DNA of 64,000 bases from Muribaculaceae bacterium (GCA_023664185.1 JAMPGA010000001.1:272405-336404); one strand, 5' to 3'; positions 44,240 to 53,900 are shown, numbered from the stretch's first letter. Made by a program: numbers and translations. Notes: generated by a model not told the origin, from the letters alone.

Positions 44240-45331
44240 ATGGATCATCCCGAGAACTCAAGCGAATATGCAGGCCTCACAGTCAACTCAGGCGTGAGCC
44301 AGCCCCCCGTAGTCAACCCCTACGCACGCCCCCGCAGGCGGCGCACCCTACCCTCGCCCGCCGAGATGGTGGAAGGGATTCTGAAGGGTGACACCACCAT
44401 GCTCTCGCGCGCGGTGACCCTGGTGGAGAGCCTCGTGCCCGAACATCAGACCCTGGCTCAGGAGGTGATAGAGAAGTGCCTACCCTACTCCGGCGACTCG
44501 CGCCGCATCGGCATAACCGGAGTGCCCGGAGCCGGCAAGAGCACCTCGATCGACGTGTTCGGCCTGCATGTGCTCAAACAAGGGGGCAAACTGGCCGTGC
44601 TTGCCATCGACCCCTCGAGCGAACGCACCAAGGGGAGCATCCTGGGCGACAAGACCCGCATGGAGAAACTCTCCGTCCATCCCGACGCTTTCATACGCCC
44701 TTCCCCATCGGCAGGATCGCTGGGTGGTGTGGCCCGCAAGACTCGCGAGACCATAGTGCTCTGCGAGGCCGCCGGATACAACAATATCTTTGTTGAGACC
44801 GTGGGTGTGGGTCAGAGCGAGACCGCCGTACACTCCATGGTAGACTTCTTCTTGCTCATCCAGCTTGCAGGCACCGGCGACGAGCTCCAAGGCATAAAAC
44901 GCGGCATCATGGAGATGGCCGACGGCATTGTGATAAACAAAGCCGACGGCGACAACATACCCCGCGCCCAGCTGGCTCAGGCTCAGTTCAGAAACGCCCT
45001 ACACCTCTTCCCCACCCCGGCTTCGGGATGGACTCCCGAAGTGCTCACATACTCAGGCTACTACGAGATAGGCATAGCCGAAGTGTGGGATATGATCGAC
45101 CGCTACTTCGCCTTCGTGCGCGAGAACGGATACTTCGAATACCGCCGCTCCGAACAGTCACGCTACTGGATGTATGAGACAATCAACGAGCAGCTGCGCA
45201 ACCACTTCTACAACAATCCCGAGATCGAAAGCATGCTGGCTCTGAAGGAGCAGCGTGTGCTCGACCGCCGCCAGAGTTCGTTTACAGCCGCGCGCGACGT
45301 GCTCGACTACTATTTCCAGCAACGCCCATGA
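44240..45331 (+). CDS. meaB: MeaB/ArgK-type GTPase for methylmalonyl-CoA mutase
   Basis: MeaB is a G3E GTPase that protects and reloads the B12-dependent methylmalonyl-CoA mutase, part of the propionate pathway typical of Bacteroidales. In the 363-residue protein the Walker A motif GVPGAGKS is at 94-101, followed by AIDPSSERTKGSILGDKTRM, ETVGVGQSE and the NKADGDN base motif. The N-terminus has about 35 extra Pro/Arg-rich residues. The mutase genes mutA and mutB are absent from the window. Its stop overlaps the DUF4492 start (ATGA). Confidence 0.95.
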   Translation: MDHPENSSEYAGLTVNSGVSQPPVVNPYARPRRRRTLPSPAEMVEGILKGDTTMLSRAVTLVESLVPEHQTLAQEVIEKCLPYSGDSRRIGITGVPGAGKSTSIDVFGLHVLKQGGKLAVLAIDPSSERTKGSILGDKTRMEKLSVHPDAFIRPSPSAGSLGGVARKTRETIVLCEAAGYNNIFVETVGVGQSETAVHSMVDFFLLIQLAGTGDELQGIKRGIMEMADGIVINKADGDNIPRAQLAQAQFRNALHLFPTPASGWTPEVLTYSGYYEIGIAEVWDMIDRYFAFVRENGYFEYRRSEQSRYWMYETINEQLRNHFYNNPEIESMLALKEQRVLDRRQSSFTAARDVLDYYFQQRP

Positions 45332-45543
45332 AGCTGCTCCGACGTGTCATAGACCTCTACGTCGACGGTTTCCGGCAAATGACTGTGGGCCGGCAGCTGT
45401 GGGTGCTCATCATAGTGAAGTTGATATTCATATTCCTGGTGATGAAGCTATTTTTCTTCCCCGACCTGCTGGAACGTGACTATGCCGACGATGCAGCGCG
45501 CGCTGACGCCGTGCGCACCACCCTACTCCACCGCTCAAAATAA
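45328..45543 (+). CDS. DUF4492 small membrane protein
   Basis: The 71-residue product has one membrane helix (about 24-45, LWVLIIVKLIFIFLVMKLFFF) and the DUF4492 signature VDLYVDGFRQMTVGRQLW (here IDLYVDGFRQM). Members sit directly before cytochrome bd genes in Bacteroidota, as here 18 nt before cydA. By analogy with the small CydX/CydH subunits it may be an accessory subunit or assembly factor of the oxidase; this is inference. Confidence 0.88.
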   Translation: MKLLRRVIDLYVDGFRQMTVGRQLWVLIIVKLIFIFLVMKLFFFPDLLERDYADDAARADAVRTTLLHRSK

Positions 45544-45561
45544 CATAAAAAACATTACTAT

Positions 45562-47106
45562 ATGCAAGACCTTATCACTGTTGTCGACTGGTCGAGGTGG
45601 CAATTCGCACTTACGGCCATGTATCACTGGCTCTTTGTGCCGCTCACGCTCGGATTGGGTGTGATCGTGGCCATTATGGAGACCATCTACTATCGCACCC
45701 GCAGTCAGAAATGGCTGGACACCACCAAGTTCTGGATGACACTCTTCGGCATCAACTTTGCCATGGGTGTGGCCACAGGCATCATCCTCGAATTTGAGTT
45801 TGGCACAAACTGGAGCAACTACTCATGGTTTGTGGGCGATATCTTCGGCGCTCCGCTGGCCATTGAGGGACTTCTGGCCTTCTTCATGGAGGCAACATTT
45901 ATAGCCATCATGTTTTTCGGATGGAAAAAGGTCTCGGCCGGTTTCCACCTGGCCTCCACATGGCTCACAGCCATAGGCGCCTCCATCTCGGCCCTGTGGA
46001 TCCTTGTGGCCAACGCCTGGATGCAATATCCTGTGGGCATGGAGTTTGACCCGGCCCAGATGCGCAACGTGATGGACAACTTCTGGGACGTGGCCCTCTC
46101 GCCCGTGGCTATACACAAATTTCTGCACGCTGTGTTTGACGGCTGGGTTCTGGCCGGCGTCTTCGTGTGTGGCGTGAGCGCGTGGCTGCTGATGCGCGGA
46201 CGTCGCCGCGACATGGCCATGGATTCTGTGCGCATAGGCTCGTGGGTAGGTCTGGCAGGTATGATTCTCACACTCTGGACCGGCCACAGCTCGGCCGTGG
46301 ATGTGGCCCGCGTGCAGCCCATGAAGCTCGCAGCCATGGAGGGTCTCTATAACGGCCATCACGGCGAAGAGCTTGTGGCTGTGGGCATTCTCGACCATTC
46401 AAGAGAGCGCACCGATCCCTCCGACCCCTTCCTGTTCAAGATAGCTATCCCCTACGGCCTGAGTATTTTGGCCGACTCCGACCCCCACTCCTTTGTGCCC
46501 GGCATCAACGACATAATCGAGGGTCGCTCATTCACCCCCGAGGGTACTCCGGTCAACACCGTGAGCTATGCCGAGCGCATGGAGCGCGGGCGCCTTTCAC
46601 ATGAGGCTCTGCGTAGTTTCGACACAGCCATGACCCAGGGCGACGCCCAGGGCATGGAGGAAGCCCGCGGCAAAATTGCCGAAAACTACCCCTACTTCGG
46701 CTACGGCTATCTCGACTCGGCCGAGCAGGCTGTGCCCCCGGTGGGCGTCACGTTCTACTCGTTCCACATCATGGTGCTAGCCGGTGGATATCTCACCCTG
46801 TTTCTAATCGTAGCCCTCTGGAGCGCCTACAAGCGCCACACACTCTGGCATGCACGCTGGTGGCAGGCTCTGGCCATGCTTTCGGTGGCCGTGGTGTGGA
46901 TATGCTCGCAGGCCGGCTGGGTGACCGCCGAGGTGGGCCGACAGCCCTGGATCATACAGGATCTGATGCCCACACGTGCCGCCATCTCCGACATCCCCGT
47001 GGGCTCCGTGATGCTCACCTTCTGGATTTTCGCTGCAGTCTTCACAGCCCTGCTCGTGGCCGAAATGACTATTATGGTTAAACAGATTAACAAAGAGGAG
47101 GATTGA
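45562..47106 (+). CDS. cydA: Cytochrome bd ubiquinol/menaquinol oxidase subunit I
   Basis: CydA carries hemes b558, b595 and d and reduces oxygen with quinol electrons at high affinity. The 514-residue membrane protein starts with WSRWQFALTAMYHWLFVPLT, in which His22 matches the b595 ligand. The boxes GINFAMGVATGIILEFEFGTNW and VTAEVGRQPWI are characteristic. It supports microaerobic growth or oxygen scavenging in a gut anaerobe. Order DUF4492-cydA-cydB with 4-nt spacing to cydB indicates one operon. Confidence 0.97.
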   Translation: MQDLITVVDWSRWQFALTAMYHWLFVPLTLGLGVIVAIMETIYYRTRSQKWLDTTKFWMTLFGINFAMGVATGIILEFEFGTNWSNYSWFVGDIFGAPLAIEGLLAFFMEATFIAIMFFGWKKVSAGFHLASTWLTAIGASISALWILVANAWMQYPVGMEFDPAQMRNVMDNFWDVALSPVAIHKFLHAVFDGWVLAGVFVCGVSAWLLMRGRRRDMAMDSVRIGSWVGLAGMILTLWTGHSSAVDVARVQPMKLAAMEGLYNGHHGEELVAVGILDHSRERTDPSDPFLFKIAIPYGLSILADSDPHSFVPGINDIIEGRSFTPEGTPVNTVSYAERMERGRLSHEALRSFDTAMTQGDAQGMEEARGKIAENYPYFGYGYLDSAEQAVPPVGVTFYSFHIMVLAGGYLTLFLIVALWSAYKRHTLWHARWWQALAMLSVAVVWICSQAGWVTAEVGRQPWIIQDLMPTRAAISDIPVGSVMLTFWIFAAVFTALLVAEMTIMVKQINKEED

Positions 47107-47110
47107 CACT

Positions 47111-48232
47111 ATGGAACTCTCAACACTTCAACAATACTGGTGGCTTCTGATTTCGGTGCTTGGCGCCGTGCTCGTGTTCATGCTCTTCGTGCAGGGCGGA
47201 CAGACCTTCCTGCTGGGAGTGCACTCTGGCTCGCAGGCCGAGAGCCGTATCATCTCATCGATGGGCCACAAATGGGAGCTCACGTTCACCACTCTCGTGG
47301 TGTTTGGCGGTGCTTTTTTCGCCTCCTTTCCTCTGTTCTACTCCACCAGCTTCGGTGGTGCCTACTGGTTGTGGATGTCGATTCTGATAAGCTTTGTGCT
47401 TCAGGCAGTAAGCTATGAATTCCGCAGCAAGCCGGGCAATGTGCTGGGGCGTCGCACCTACGACGTGTTTCTCTTTCTCAACGGCGCCGTGGGGTGTATA
47501 CTGCTCGGCGTGGCCGTGGCCATGATGTTTTTCGGCGCGGAGTTTACCGTGGCCAAAGGGAGCATTCTCGATGCCGGATCGCCCGTGATATCGCGCTGGG
47601 CTCCCTCGCGCGGACTGGAGGCCATCTTCAACTGGCGCAACCTGGTGCTGGGATTTGCGGTTCTCTTCCTGGCGCGCACACAAGCCGCCCTGTATCTACT
47701 CAACAACCACCCCACCGACGATGCCTTCTTTGAGTCAAACCGCCGCAGAGTGCTGATAAACGGTGTGACCTTCGTGGTGTTCTTCCTGATATTCGTGGGG
47801 CTGCTTCTCACCGCCACCGGCTATCGCACCGTCAACGACGGCGGTCTGGAGATGCCCTCGAGCTTCGTGGCCGAACCCTATCTGTATCTCCACAACTATC
47901 TGGCCATGCCGGTGGCACTGGTGTCCTTCCTGGTGGGAACAGCGATGGTGCTCTACGGTGTGCTCCGCTCGGCCATAGCCTCCCACTGGACCTGTGGCAT
48001 ATGGTGGAGCGGCATAGGCACCGCCCTGGTGGTGCTGTCGCTCTTCTGGGTAGCCGGCTACAACGCCACCCCCTACTACCCCTCGCTACTCGATGCCGCC
48101 TCGTCGCTCACCATCTCCAACAGCTCGTCGAGCCACTTCACCCTCACCGCCATGAGCTGGGTATCGCTGATAATACCCTTCGTGTTCGCCTACATAGCTT
48201 ATGCCTGGTGGTCGATGGATCGCAAGAAATGA
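47111..48232 (+). CDS. cydB: Cytochrome bd oxidase subunit II
   Basis: CydB is the second membrane subunit and stabilises the hemes. The 373-residue product has about eight or nine helices and family strings such as VFMLFVQGGQTFLLG, SMGHKWELTFTTLVVFGGAFFASFPLFY and YNATPYYPS. It begins 4 nt after cydA. A 17-nt palindrome follows the stop, then a terminator. Confidence 0.96.
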   Translation: MELSTLQQYWWLLISVLGAVLVFMLFVQGGQTFLLGVHSGSQAESRIISSMGHKWELTFTTLVVFGGAFFASFPLFYSTSFGGAYWLWMSILISFVLQAVSYEFRSKPGNVLGRRTYDVFLFLNGAVGCILLGVAVAMMFFGAEFTVAKGSILDAGSPVISRWAPSRGLEAIFNWRNLVLGFAVLFLARTQAALYLLNNHPTDDAFFESNRRRVLINGVTFVVFFLIFVGLLLTATGYRTVNDGGLEMPSSFVAEPYLYLHNYLAMPVALVSFLVGTAMVLYGVLRSAIASHWTCGIWWSGIGTALVVLSLFWVAGYNATPYYPSLLDAASSLTISNSSSSHFTLTAMSWVSLIIPFVFAYIAYAWWSMDRKK

Positions 48233-48239
48233 TCTGTAG

Positions 48240-48256
48240 AACCCAAACTTTGGGTT
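48240..48256. repeat. 17-nt palindrome after cydB
   Basis: AACCCAAA and TTTGGGTT flank one central C. With no room for a loop it looks more like a protein site than a hairpin, or a chance sequence. Confidence 0.4.
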
Positions 48257-48277
48257 AATAATACCTAAAAATAGTTA

Positions 48278-48306
48278 AAAGCCCTCTGCGCTGCGGAGGG
48301 CTTTTT
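48278..48306 (+). terminator. Intrinsic terminator of the cyd operon
   Basis: Stem AAAGCCCTC (48278-48286) / GAGGGCTTT (48296-48304) ends in a T-run to 48306. Confidence 0.9.
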
Positions 48307-48327
48307 CTATATATAAGCATTATTTAC

Positions 48328-48335
48328 TATCTTTG
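48328..48335 (+). promoter_or_regulatory. -7 element of the rimP-nusA-infB operon
   Basis: TATCTTTG lies 22 nt after the cyd terminator. The expected start site near 48340 places the leader hairpin and leader ORF in the transcript. Confidence 0.65.
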
Positions 48336-48349
48336 CACACAGAAAGTCG

Positions 48350-48375
48350 CGGAGGAGGCCAATGAGCTTCCTCCG
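48350..48375 (+). promoter_or_regulatory. Leader hairpin masking a Shine-Dalgarno sequence
   Basis: CGGAGGA (48350-48356) pairs with TCCTCCG (48369-48375) across a 12-nt loop. The left arm contains most of GGAGGAGG, the ribosome-binding sequence of the leader ORF at 48362. Confidence 0.65.
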
Positions 48376-48397
48376 ATTGTTTATATACATGATATGA
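48362..48397 (+). CDS. Leader peptide ORF (11 aa) coupled to rimP
   Basis: An ATG 3 nt after GGAGGAGG (48351-48358) opens an 11-codon frame, MSFLRLFIYMI. Its TGA overlaps the rimP ATG as ATGA (48394-48397), the same coupling seen between real genes in this window. Such a strong Shine-Dalgarno sequence is uncommon in Bacteroidota. It is very short, so expression needs proof. Confidence 0.45.
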   Translation: MSFLRLFIYMI

Positions 48398-48867
48398 TAG
48401 ACAAAACCCAGATAGAGGCAATTGTAGACAAGGCCATCGAGGGCACCGACGCCTTCCTGGTGGAAGTCAGCGTGAGTCGTGACAACGACATAGTGGTCGA
48501 GCTCGACTCCCCCACCGGAGTAGATCTTGACTTCTGCACCCGTGTGAGCGACATGATCAACGCCGCCCTTGACCGCGATGTCGAAGACTACTCGCTCGAG
48601 GTGGGCACCTCGTCGCTCTCTGCACCCTTCAAAGTAGCAGCCCAGTATGAGAAGCATATAGGCGACAATGTGGATATCCTGACGCGCGACGGGCGCAAAT
48701 TCACAGCCACCCTCACCGCCGTCAACGCCGCGGAACGCACATTTACCGTAGAGGTGACCCGCAAGGTAAAGGAGCCCGGCGAAAAGCGCCCCCACATGGT
48801 GACAGAGCCCGAGACCCTCGCCTTCGACGACTGCCGCACTGTGGCCTATCACTTCGACTTTAAGTAA
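48394..48867 (+). CDS. rimP: Ribosome maturation factor RimP
   Basis: RimP assists 30S subunit assembly around the 16S central domain. The 157-residue product matches the family over its length: FLVEVSVSRDNDIVVELDS, the TRVSDMINAALDRDVEDYSLEVG core and a C-terminal SH3-like part. It begins the conserved rimP-nusA-infB order. The ATG at 48394 overlaps the stop of an 11-codon leader ORF. Confidence 0.95.
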   Translation: MIDKTQIEAIVDKAIEGTDAFLVEVSVSRDNDIVVELDSPTGVDLDFCTRVSDMINAALDRDVEDYSLEVGTSSLSAPFKVAAQYEKHIGDNVDILTRDGRKFTATLTAVNAAERTFTVEVTRKVKEPGEKRPHMVTEPETLAFDDCRTVAYHFDFK

Positions 48868-48910
48868 AATAAACCCACCGTTATCCCAATAGACAATCCA
48901 TTCAGACAAC

Positions 48911-50221
48911 ATGGCTAAGAAAGAGGAAGCTCCCAACATGGTGGAGCGTTTCGCTGAATTTAAAGAACTGAAAAATATCGACAAGGCCACCATGGTCAGC
49001 GTGCTCGAGGAATCGTTCCGCAACGTGCTCAAAAACATGTTTGGCACCGACCAGAACCTGGACGTGATCATGAACCCCGACAAGGGCGACGTGCAGATAT
49101 TCCAGAACCTCGAGGTAGTGCCCGACGGCGAAGTGACCAATCCGAATCTGCAGATATCACTGACCGACGCCCGCGCCGACGAGGATCCCGATGTCGAGAT
49201 AGGCGAAGAGCACACCAAGGAGATTTTCTTTGCCGACTTCGGCCGCCGAGCCATCCTCAACCTGCGCCAGACCCTACAGTCAAAGATACTCGAACTTCAG
49301 AAAGAAGCCGTATACACAAAATTCAAAGAGCTCGAAGGCCAACTGGTGAGCGGCGAGGTATATCAGACATGGTCGCGCGAGACACTGCTGCTCGACGCCG
49401 ACAAAAACGAACTGCTGCTACCCAAGAGCGAGTCGATCCCCGGCGACTACTTCCGCAAGGGTGAGACCGTGCTCGCTGTGATTTCGAGCGTGGAAAACAA
49501 GAACAACAACCCCAAAATCAACGTTTCGCGCATCAGCGACACCTTCCTGCGCCGACTCTTCGAGCGCGAGGTGCCCGAGATCATGGACGGTCTTATCTCC
49601 ATCCAGGCCGTGGCTCGCATACCCGGCGAACGCGCCAAAATAGCCGTTGAGAGCTACGACGACCGCATCGACCCCGTAGGCGCATGCGTAGGCCTCAAAG
49701 GCTCGCGCATACACGGCATCGTGCGCGAACTCCACAACGAGAACATCGACGTGGTGCACTATACCCCCAACCCATCGCTCTTCATAGAGCGCGCCCTCAG
49801 CCCCGCCAAGATCTCGGGCATACATCTCGACGAAGACCAGAAGAAAGCTGAAGTGTTCCTGCGCCCCGAGGAGGTATCGCTCGCCATAGGCAAAGGGGGC
49901 ATGAACATCAAGCTCGCATCCATGCTCACCGGCTATGTGATAGACGTTTACCGCGACACTCCCGAACCAGGTGAAGACGACATCTATCTCGACGAGTTCA
50001 AGGACGAGATAGACAGCTGGGTGATCGATGCCCTCAAAGAAATGGGCTGTGTCACCGCCCGCGAAGTGCTCCGCACACCCCGCCAGGAGCTCATCGACAA
50101 GGCCGACCTCGAGGAAAACACAGTGGACAACGTCATCGAAATCCTCATGGCCGAGTTTGACGAAGACGAGCCCGCAGCCGAAAACCAATCAGAAGCTCCA
50201 GCCGAGGACACTCAGGAGTAA
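48911..50221 (+). CDS. nusA: Transcription termination/antitermination factor NusA
   Basis: NusA binds RNA polymerase and affects pausing, termination and antitermination. The 436-residue protein has the N-terminal polymerase-binding domain (about 1-135), an S1 domain (LVSGEVYQTW, then LLLPKSESIPGDYFRKGE) and two KH domains (CVGLKGSRIHGIVREL; IGKGGMNIKLASMLTG). It lacks the two C-terminal acidic repeats of E. coli NusA and ends in a short acidic tail, as is normal outside proteobacteria. Confidence 0.96.
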   Translation: MAKKEEAPNMVERFAEFKELKNIDKATMVSVLEESFRNVLKNMFGTDQNLDVIMNPDKGDVQIFQNLEVVPDGEVTNPNLQISLTDARADEDPDVEIGEEHTKEIFFADFGRRAILNLRQTLQSKILELQKEAVYTKFKELEGQLVSGEVYQTWSRETLLLDADKNELLLPKSESIPGDYFRKGETVLAVISSVENKNNNPKINVSRISDTFLRRLFEREVPEIMDGLISIQAVARIPGERAKIAVESYDDRIDPVGACVGLKGSRIHGIVRELHNENIDVVHYTPNPSLFIERALSPAKISGIHLDEDQKKAEVFLRPEEVSLAIGKGGMNIKLASMLTGYVIDVYRDTPEPGEDDIYLDEFKDEIDSWVIDALKEMGCVTAREVLRTPRQELIDKADLEENTVDNVIEILMAEFDEDEPAAENQSEAPAEDTQE

Positions 50222-50245
50222 AACACTCACCTCTCAACCCATTAT

Positions 50246-53200
50246 ATGCCGAGAATAAAAATAAGTCAAGCTGCCAAAGAATTCAACATCTCGATCCCTA
50301 CAGTGATCGAGCAACTGCAGAAAAACGGCATCTCTGTAGATGCCAACCCTAACACACGCCTGGACGAGAAAGCCTACAGCATCCTCGTGGAGGCTTTTCA
50401 GCCTGACCGCAAGGAAAAAGCTAAAATAGACCAAATCCGTCACGATAAAGAGAAAGACAAGACTCCGGCACAGACAACCGGCAAAACCGACGAGGCCACC
50501 TCTAAATCTGTCCCCGAAGGGAAAGATAAAACCGACGCAAAGGTTGAGACACCTGTGACTGGACCGCGTGTGGTAGGCAAAATTGAGCTTGACTCTCACA
50601 ACAATCCGGTGAAGATAGAGCCCGCTCCTGCCAAACCCGAACCTAAGCCCGAACCTAAACCCGAGCCCAAGCCGGAAGCTAAACCTGAGCCTAAGCCCGA
50701 GCCCAAGCCCGAACCCAAACCTGAGCCTAAGCCCGAGCCCAAGCCCGAACCTAAGCCCGAGCCCAAGCCAGAGGTAAAGCCTCAACCCAAACCCGAGCCC
50801 AAACCGGCTCCTGCACCTAAGCCTGAGCCCAAACCCGAGCCCAAACCGGAATCTAAGCCCGAGCCCAAGCCTGAAACAAAACTTGAAACTCCGGCCTCCA
50901 CAGAGCCCGAAGTGTTCAGATACAACACTGAGTCACAGGTGACAGGCCCGAAGGTAATCGGCCACATAGATCTCTCGGCACTCAACCAGTCCACCCGCCC
51001 CAAAAAGAAAGGCAAGGATGAGCACCGTCGTGGCGGCCAGAACGGCCAGAATGGTCAGAACGGCCAGAACGCAGCCGCCGGCCAGAACGGTCAGCGCAAA
51101 AAGCGCCAGCGTATCGGCAAGGAGAAGGTGGATATCGAAAAGGCCAGCAACCAGCCCGCACCAGAAAATAACCGCAGTGGCAACGGCGGTGGCAACCGCA
51201 ACGGCGGCAACGGCGACAACAACCGTCGCGGAGGCGAAAACCGTCGCGGAGGCTCGAAAAACGACCGCAACAAGCGCCCCGTCCACACCGAGGTGAGCGA
51301 AGAAGATGTGCAGAAACAGGTTAAAGAGACCCTGGCACGCCTCACATCCAAGGACAAAGGACAGAAAAAAGGTGCCAAATGGCGCAAAGAGAAGCGTGAA
51401 GCTTTTGCCGCACATTCGCGTGAGGCCGCTGCCGAGGCTGCAGCCGAGAGCAAAGTGCTGCAGATAACCGAATTCGTCACCGCCAACGACCTGGCTGTGA
51501 TGATGGATGTGCCCGTCAACAACGTCATAGCCACCTGCATGAGCATGGGTGTTATGGTGTCTATCAACCAGCGCCTCGACGCCGAGACCATCAATATTGT
51601 GGCCGAGGAGTTTGGCTTCAAGACCGAATATGTGTCGGCCGAAGTGGTTGAGGCCATCAACCAGGAGGAAGACACTGAGGATCAGCTCGTCACACGTCCG
51701 CCCATCGTCACCGTCATGGGACATGTGGACCACGGCAAGACCTCGCTGCTCGACTATATTCGCAACGCCAACGTGATAGCCGGCGAGGCCGGAGGTATCA
51801 CCCAGCATATCGGCGCCTACAACGTCACTCTCGCCGACGGCCGCCACATCACCTTCCTCGACACCCCCGGCCACGAGGCCTTCACGGCCATGCGTGCTCG
51901 CGGAGCCAAGGTGACCGACCTTGTCATCATCATCGTTGCCGCCGACGACAACGTGATGCCACAGACCGTCGAGGCCATTAACCACGCCTCGGCCGCCGGT
52001 GTGCCCATAGTGTTTGCCATCAATAAGATAGACAAGCCCGCAGCCAACCCCGACAAGATCAAGGAGGAGCTCGCCCAGATGAACTACCTCGTAGAGGACT
52101 GGGGAGGCAAATATCAGAGCCAGGACATCTCGGCCAAGAAAGGCATAGGTGTAGACGAGCTCATGGAGAAGGTGCTCCTCGAGGCCGAGATGCTCGATCT
52201 CAAGGCCAATCCCGACCGTCGCGCCACAGGCGCCATCATAGAGTCGTCGCTCGACAAGGGCCGCGGCTACGTGGCCAACATCCTGGTGCAGAACGGCACA
52301 TTGCGTGTGGGCGATGTAATCCTGGCCGGCACACACTTCGGAAAGGTGAAGGCCATGTTCAACGAGCGCAACCAGCGTGTCAAGGAGGTAGGTCCCGCCG
52401 AGGCCGCCCTTGTGCTGGGCCTTAACGGCGCTCCCACCGCCGGCGACACCTTCAACGTGATGGAGACCGAGCAGGAGGCTCGCGAGATAGCCACCAAGCG
52501 CGAGCAGCTGCAGCGCGAGCTGGGTCTGCGCACATCCAAGCGCACAACACTCGAGGAGATAGGACGCCGCCGCGCCATAGGCAACTTCCACGAACTCAAC
52601 ATCATAGTGAAGGGTGACGTGGATGGCTCTATCGAGGCTCTGTCCGATTCGCTCATCAAGCTTTCCACCGAGGAGGTCAAGGTAAACGTGATCCACAAAG
52701 CCGTGGGCGCCATCTCGGAGAGCGATGTTACCCTGGCAGCCGCCTCGGATGCCATCATCATAGGTTTCCAGGTGCGCCCGTCGCAGGCCGCCCGCCGTGC
52801 CGCCGAGCGCGACGGTGTAGAGATACGCCTCTACTCCATCATCTACCAGGCCATCGAGGAGGTTAAGGACGCCATGGAAGGCATGCTCGCCCCCGAGATA
52901 AAGGAGGAGGTGATCGGCACAGCCGAAGTGCTCCAAACCTTCAAGATATCGAAAGTGGGCACCATCGCCGGCGCCATCGTGCGCGAAGGTCGCCTGAAGA
53001 GCCGCTGCAAAGTGCGCCTCATCCGCGACGGCATTGTGCGCTACACCGGCGAGCTGGGCTCGCTCAAGCGCATGAAAGACGATGTCAAGGAGGTTGTGTC
53101 GGGCTACGACTGCGGCCTCTCAATAGCCGGATACAACGATATCGAGGAGGGCGACATCATCGAAGCCTACGAAGAAGTAGAAGTGAAGAAATCTCTCTGA
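50246..53200 (+). CDS. infB: Translation initiation factor IF-2
   Basis: IF-2 is the GTPase that brings initiator tRNA to the 30S subunit and joins the subunits. The 984-residue protein begins with an IF2N domain ([17 protein letters not shown]). A low-complexity Pro-Glu-Lys tract (EPKPEPKP units, about residues 125-215) and a Gly/Asn/Arg-rich part (about 262-350) come next. A second IF2N lies near 405-455. The G domain has GHVDHGKT at 492-499, DTPGHE and NKIDKP. Domains II, III and IV complete the end. The repeat tract is made of degenerate codons and differs in composition from the rest. Confidence 0.97.
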   Translation: MPRIKISQAAKEFNISIPTVIEQLQKNGISVDANPNTRLDEKAYSILVEAFQPDRKEKAKIDQIRHDKEKDKTPAQTTGKTDEATSKSVPEGKDKTDAKVETPVTGPRVVGKIELDSHNNPVKIEPAPAKPEPKPEPKPEPKPEAKPEPKPEPKPEPKPEPKPEPKPEPKPEPKPEVKPQPKPEPKPAPAPKPEPKPEPKPESKPEPKPETKLETPASTEPEVFRYNTESQVTGPKVIGHIDLSALNQSTRPKKKGKDEHRRGGQNGQNGQNGQNAAAGQNGQRKKRQRIGKEKVDIEKASNQPAPENNRSGNGGGNRNGGNGDNNRRGGENRRGGSKNDRNKRPVHTEVSEEDVQKQVKETLARLTSKDKGQKKGAKWRKEKREAFAAHSREAAAEAAAESKVLQITEFVTANDLAVMMDVPVNNVIATCMSMGVMVSINQRLDAETINIVAEEFGFKTEYVSAEVVEAINQEEDTEDQLVTRPPIVTVMGHVDHGKTSLLDYIRNANVIAGEAGGITQHIGAYNVTLADGRHITFLDTPGHEAFTAMRARGAKVTDLVIIIVAADDNVMPQTVEAINHASAAGVPIVFAINKIDKPAANPDKIKEELAQMNYLVEDWGGKYQSQDISAKKGIGVDELMEKVLLEAEMLDLKANPDRRATGAIIESSLDKGRGYVANILVQNGTLRVGDVILAGTHFGKVKAMFNERNQRVKEVGPAEAALVLGLNGAPTAGDTFNVMETEQEAREIATKREQLQRELGLRTSKRTTLEEIGRRRAIGNFHELNIIVKGDVDGSIEALSDSLIKLSTEEVKVNVIHKAVGAISESDVTLAAASDAIIIGFQVRPSQAARRAAERDGVEIRLYSIIYQAIEEVKDAMEGMLAPEIKEEVIGTAEVLQTFKISKVGTIAGAIVREGRLKSRCKVRLIRDGIVRYTGELGSLKRMKDDVKEVVSGYDCGLSIAGYNDIEEGDIIEAYEEVEVKKSL

Positions 53201-53201
53201 T

Positions 53202-53669
53202 GTGAGAATACACCTCAACATCGGGTCAAACATCGGCCACCGCCGCTCCACACTGGAGCGGGCGGTGGCCGCTTTGTCTGAAGCCCTGCCGGGCCAAATG
53301 AAGGTATCGGAGCCTATCGAAACCCCTGCATGGGGATATGAATCGGCCAATCCTTATCTCAACATCGGAGTGATGATTGACAGCGACGTTGATTTGCCCC
53401 TACAGAGGCTGCTGGAGCTCGTTTTAGACATTCAGAATGGAATTAGCCGCCAGCCGCACCGCGACGCAACAGGAGGCTATTGTGACCGCATTATCGACAT
53501 AGATATAATAGCCGTGGACGACCGGATAGTACAGACACCGGAGCTGACACTGCCGCATCCGCGCATGCACCTGCGCCGATTCGTGCTCGAGCCCATGGCC
53601 ACCCTCGACCCCACATGGCGACACCCCGTCCTCGGCAAGACCGCCAGCGAAATGATGGGGGAGGGGTGA
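53202..53669 (+). CDS. folK: 2-amino-4-hydroxy-6-hydroxymethyldihydropteridine pyrophosphokinase
   Basis: FolK (HPPK) transfers pyrophosphate from ATP to the pterin in folate synthesis. The 155-residue product begins at a GTG (53202), as IHLNIGSNIGHRRSTLERA must be near the start. The HPPK signature is present in RIIDIDIIAVDDRI with the two metal-binding Asp, and LPHPRMHLRRFVLEPM follows. Only one nucleotide separates it from the infB stop, so it is probably translated with infB. Confidence 0.93.
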   Translation: MRIHLNIGSNIGHRRSTLERAVAALSEALPGQMKVSEPIETPAWGYESANPYLNIGVMIDSDVDLPLQRLLELVLDIQNGISRQPHRDATGGYCDRIIDIDIIAVDDRIVQTPELTLPHPRMHLRRFVLEPMATLDPTWRHPVLGKTASEMMGEG

Positions 53670-53684
53670 ATGGTATTTCCCATC

Positions 53685-53704
53685 GCCCCGGTAAGGGGCT
53701 TCTC
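53685..53704 (+). terminator. Weak hairpin after folK
   Basis: GCCCC (53685-53689) pairs with GGGGC (53695-53699) with a short pyrimidine tail. It lies between convergent folK and the small minus-strand gene. Confidence 0.4.
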
Positions 53705-53716
53705 AGCTCATTTTCC

Positions 53717-53881
53717 TCAGCTTTTGCGGGGGGTGGAGCAGTAGAGGCCTATGTAGGCCACGAAGGCCACCGCATTGATTATGAAGCTGAAGGTGTGCAT
53801 CTGGCCCAATATCCACATCACAAGATTGATGATGAAGATTATGGCAAAGAGAGCCAGAAAGATGTTGGGAAGATTTTTCAT
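53717..53881 (-). CDS. Small two-helix membrane protein of unknown function
   Basis: The 54-residue product (MKNLPNIFLALFAIIFIINL) has two hydrophobic helices (about 5-24 and 31-48) and a basic end. It begins 19 nt after the stop of the upstream minus-strand gene. The longer frame in the same phase overlaps that gene in antiparallel codons and has no support. No family is recognised. Confidence 0.55.
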   Translation of the reverse strand: MKNLPNIFLALFAIIFIINLVMWILGQMHTFSFIINAVAFVAYIGLYCSTPRKS

Positions 53882-53900
53882 AGGAGAGAGGTTGAGGTGA

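Noticed and set aside
50640..50885. Short tandem repeats in infB as a CRISPR-like array
   Set aside because: They are in-frame degenerate Glu-Pro-Lys-Pro codons without unique spacers.
50933..52936. 667-codon open frame on the minus strand across infB
   Set aside because: It is a shadow of infB caused by strong codon bias; its protein is Gly/Leu/His/Val-rich without domains, while infB has full IF-2 motifs.
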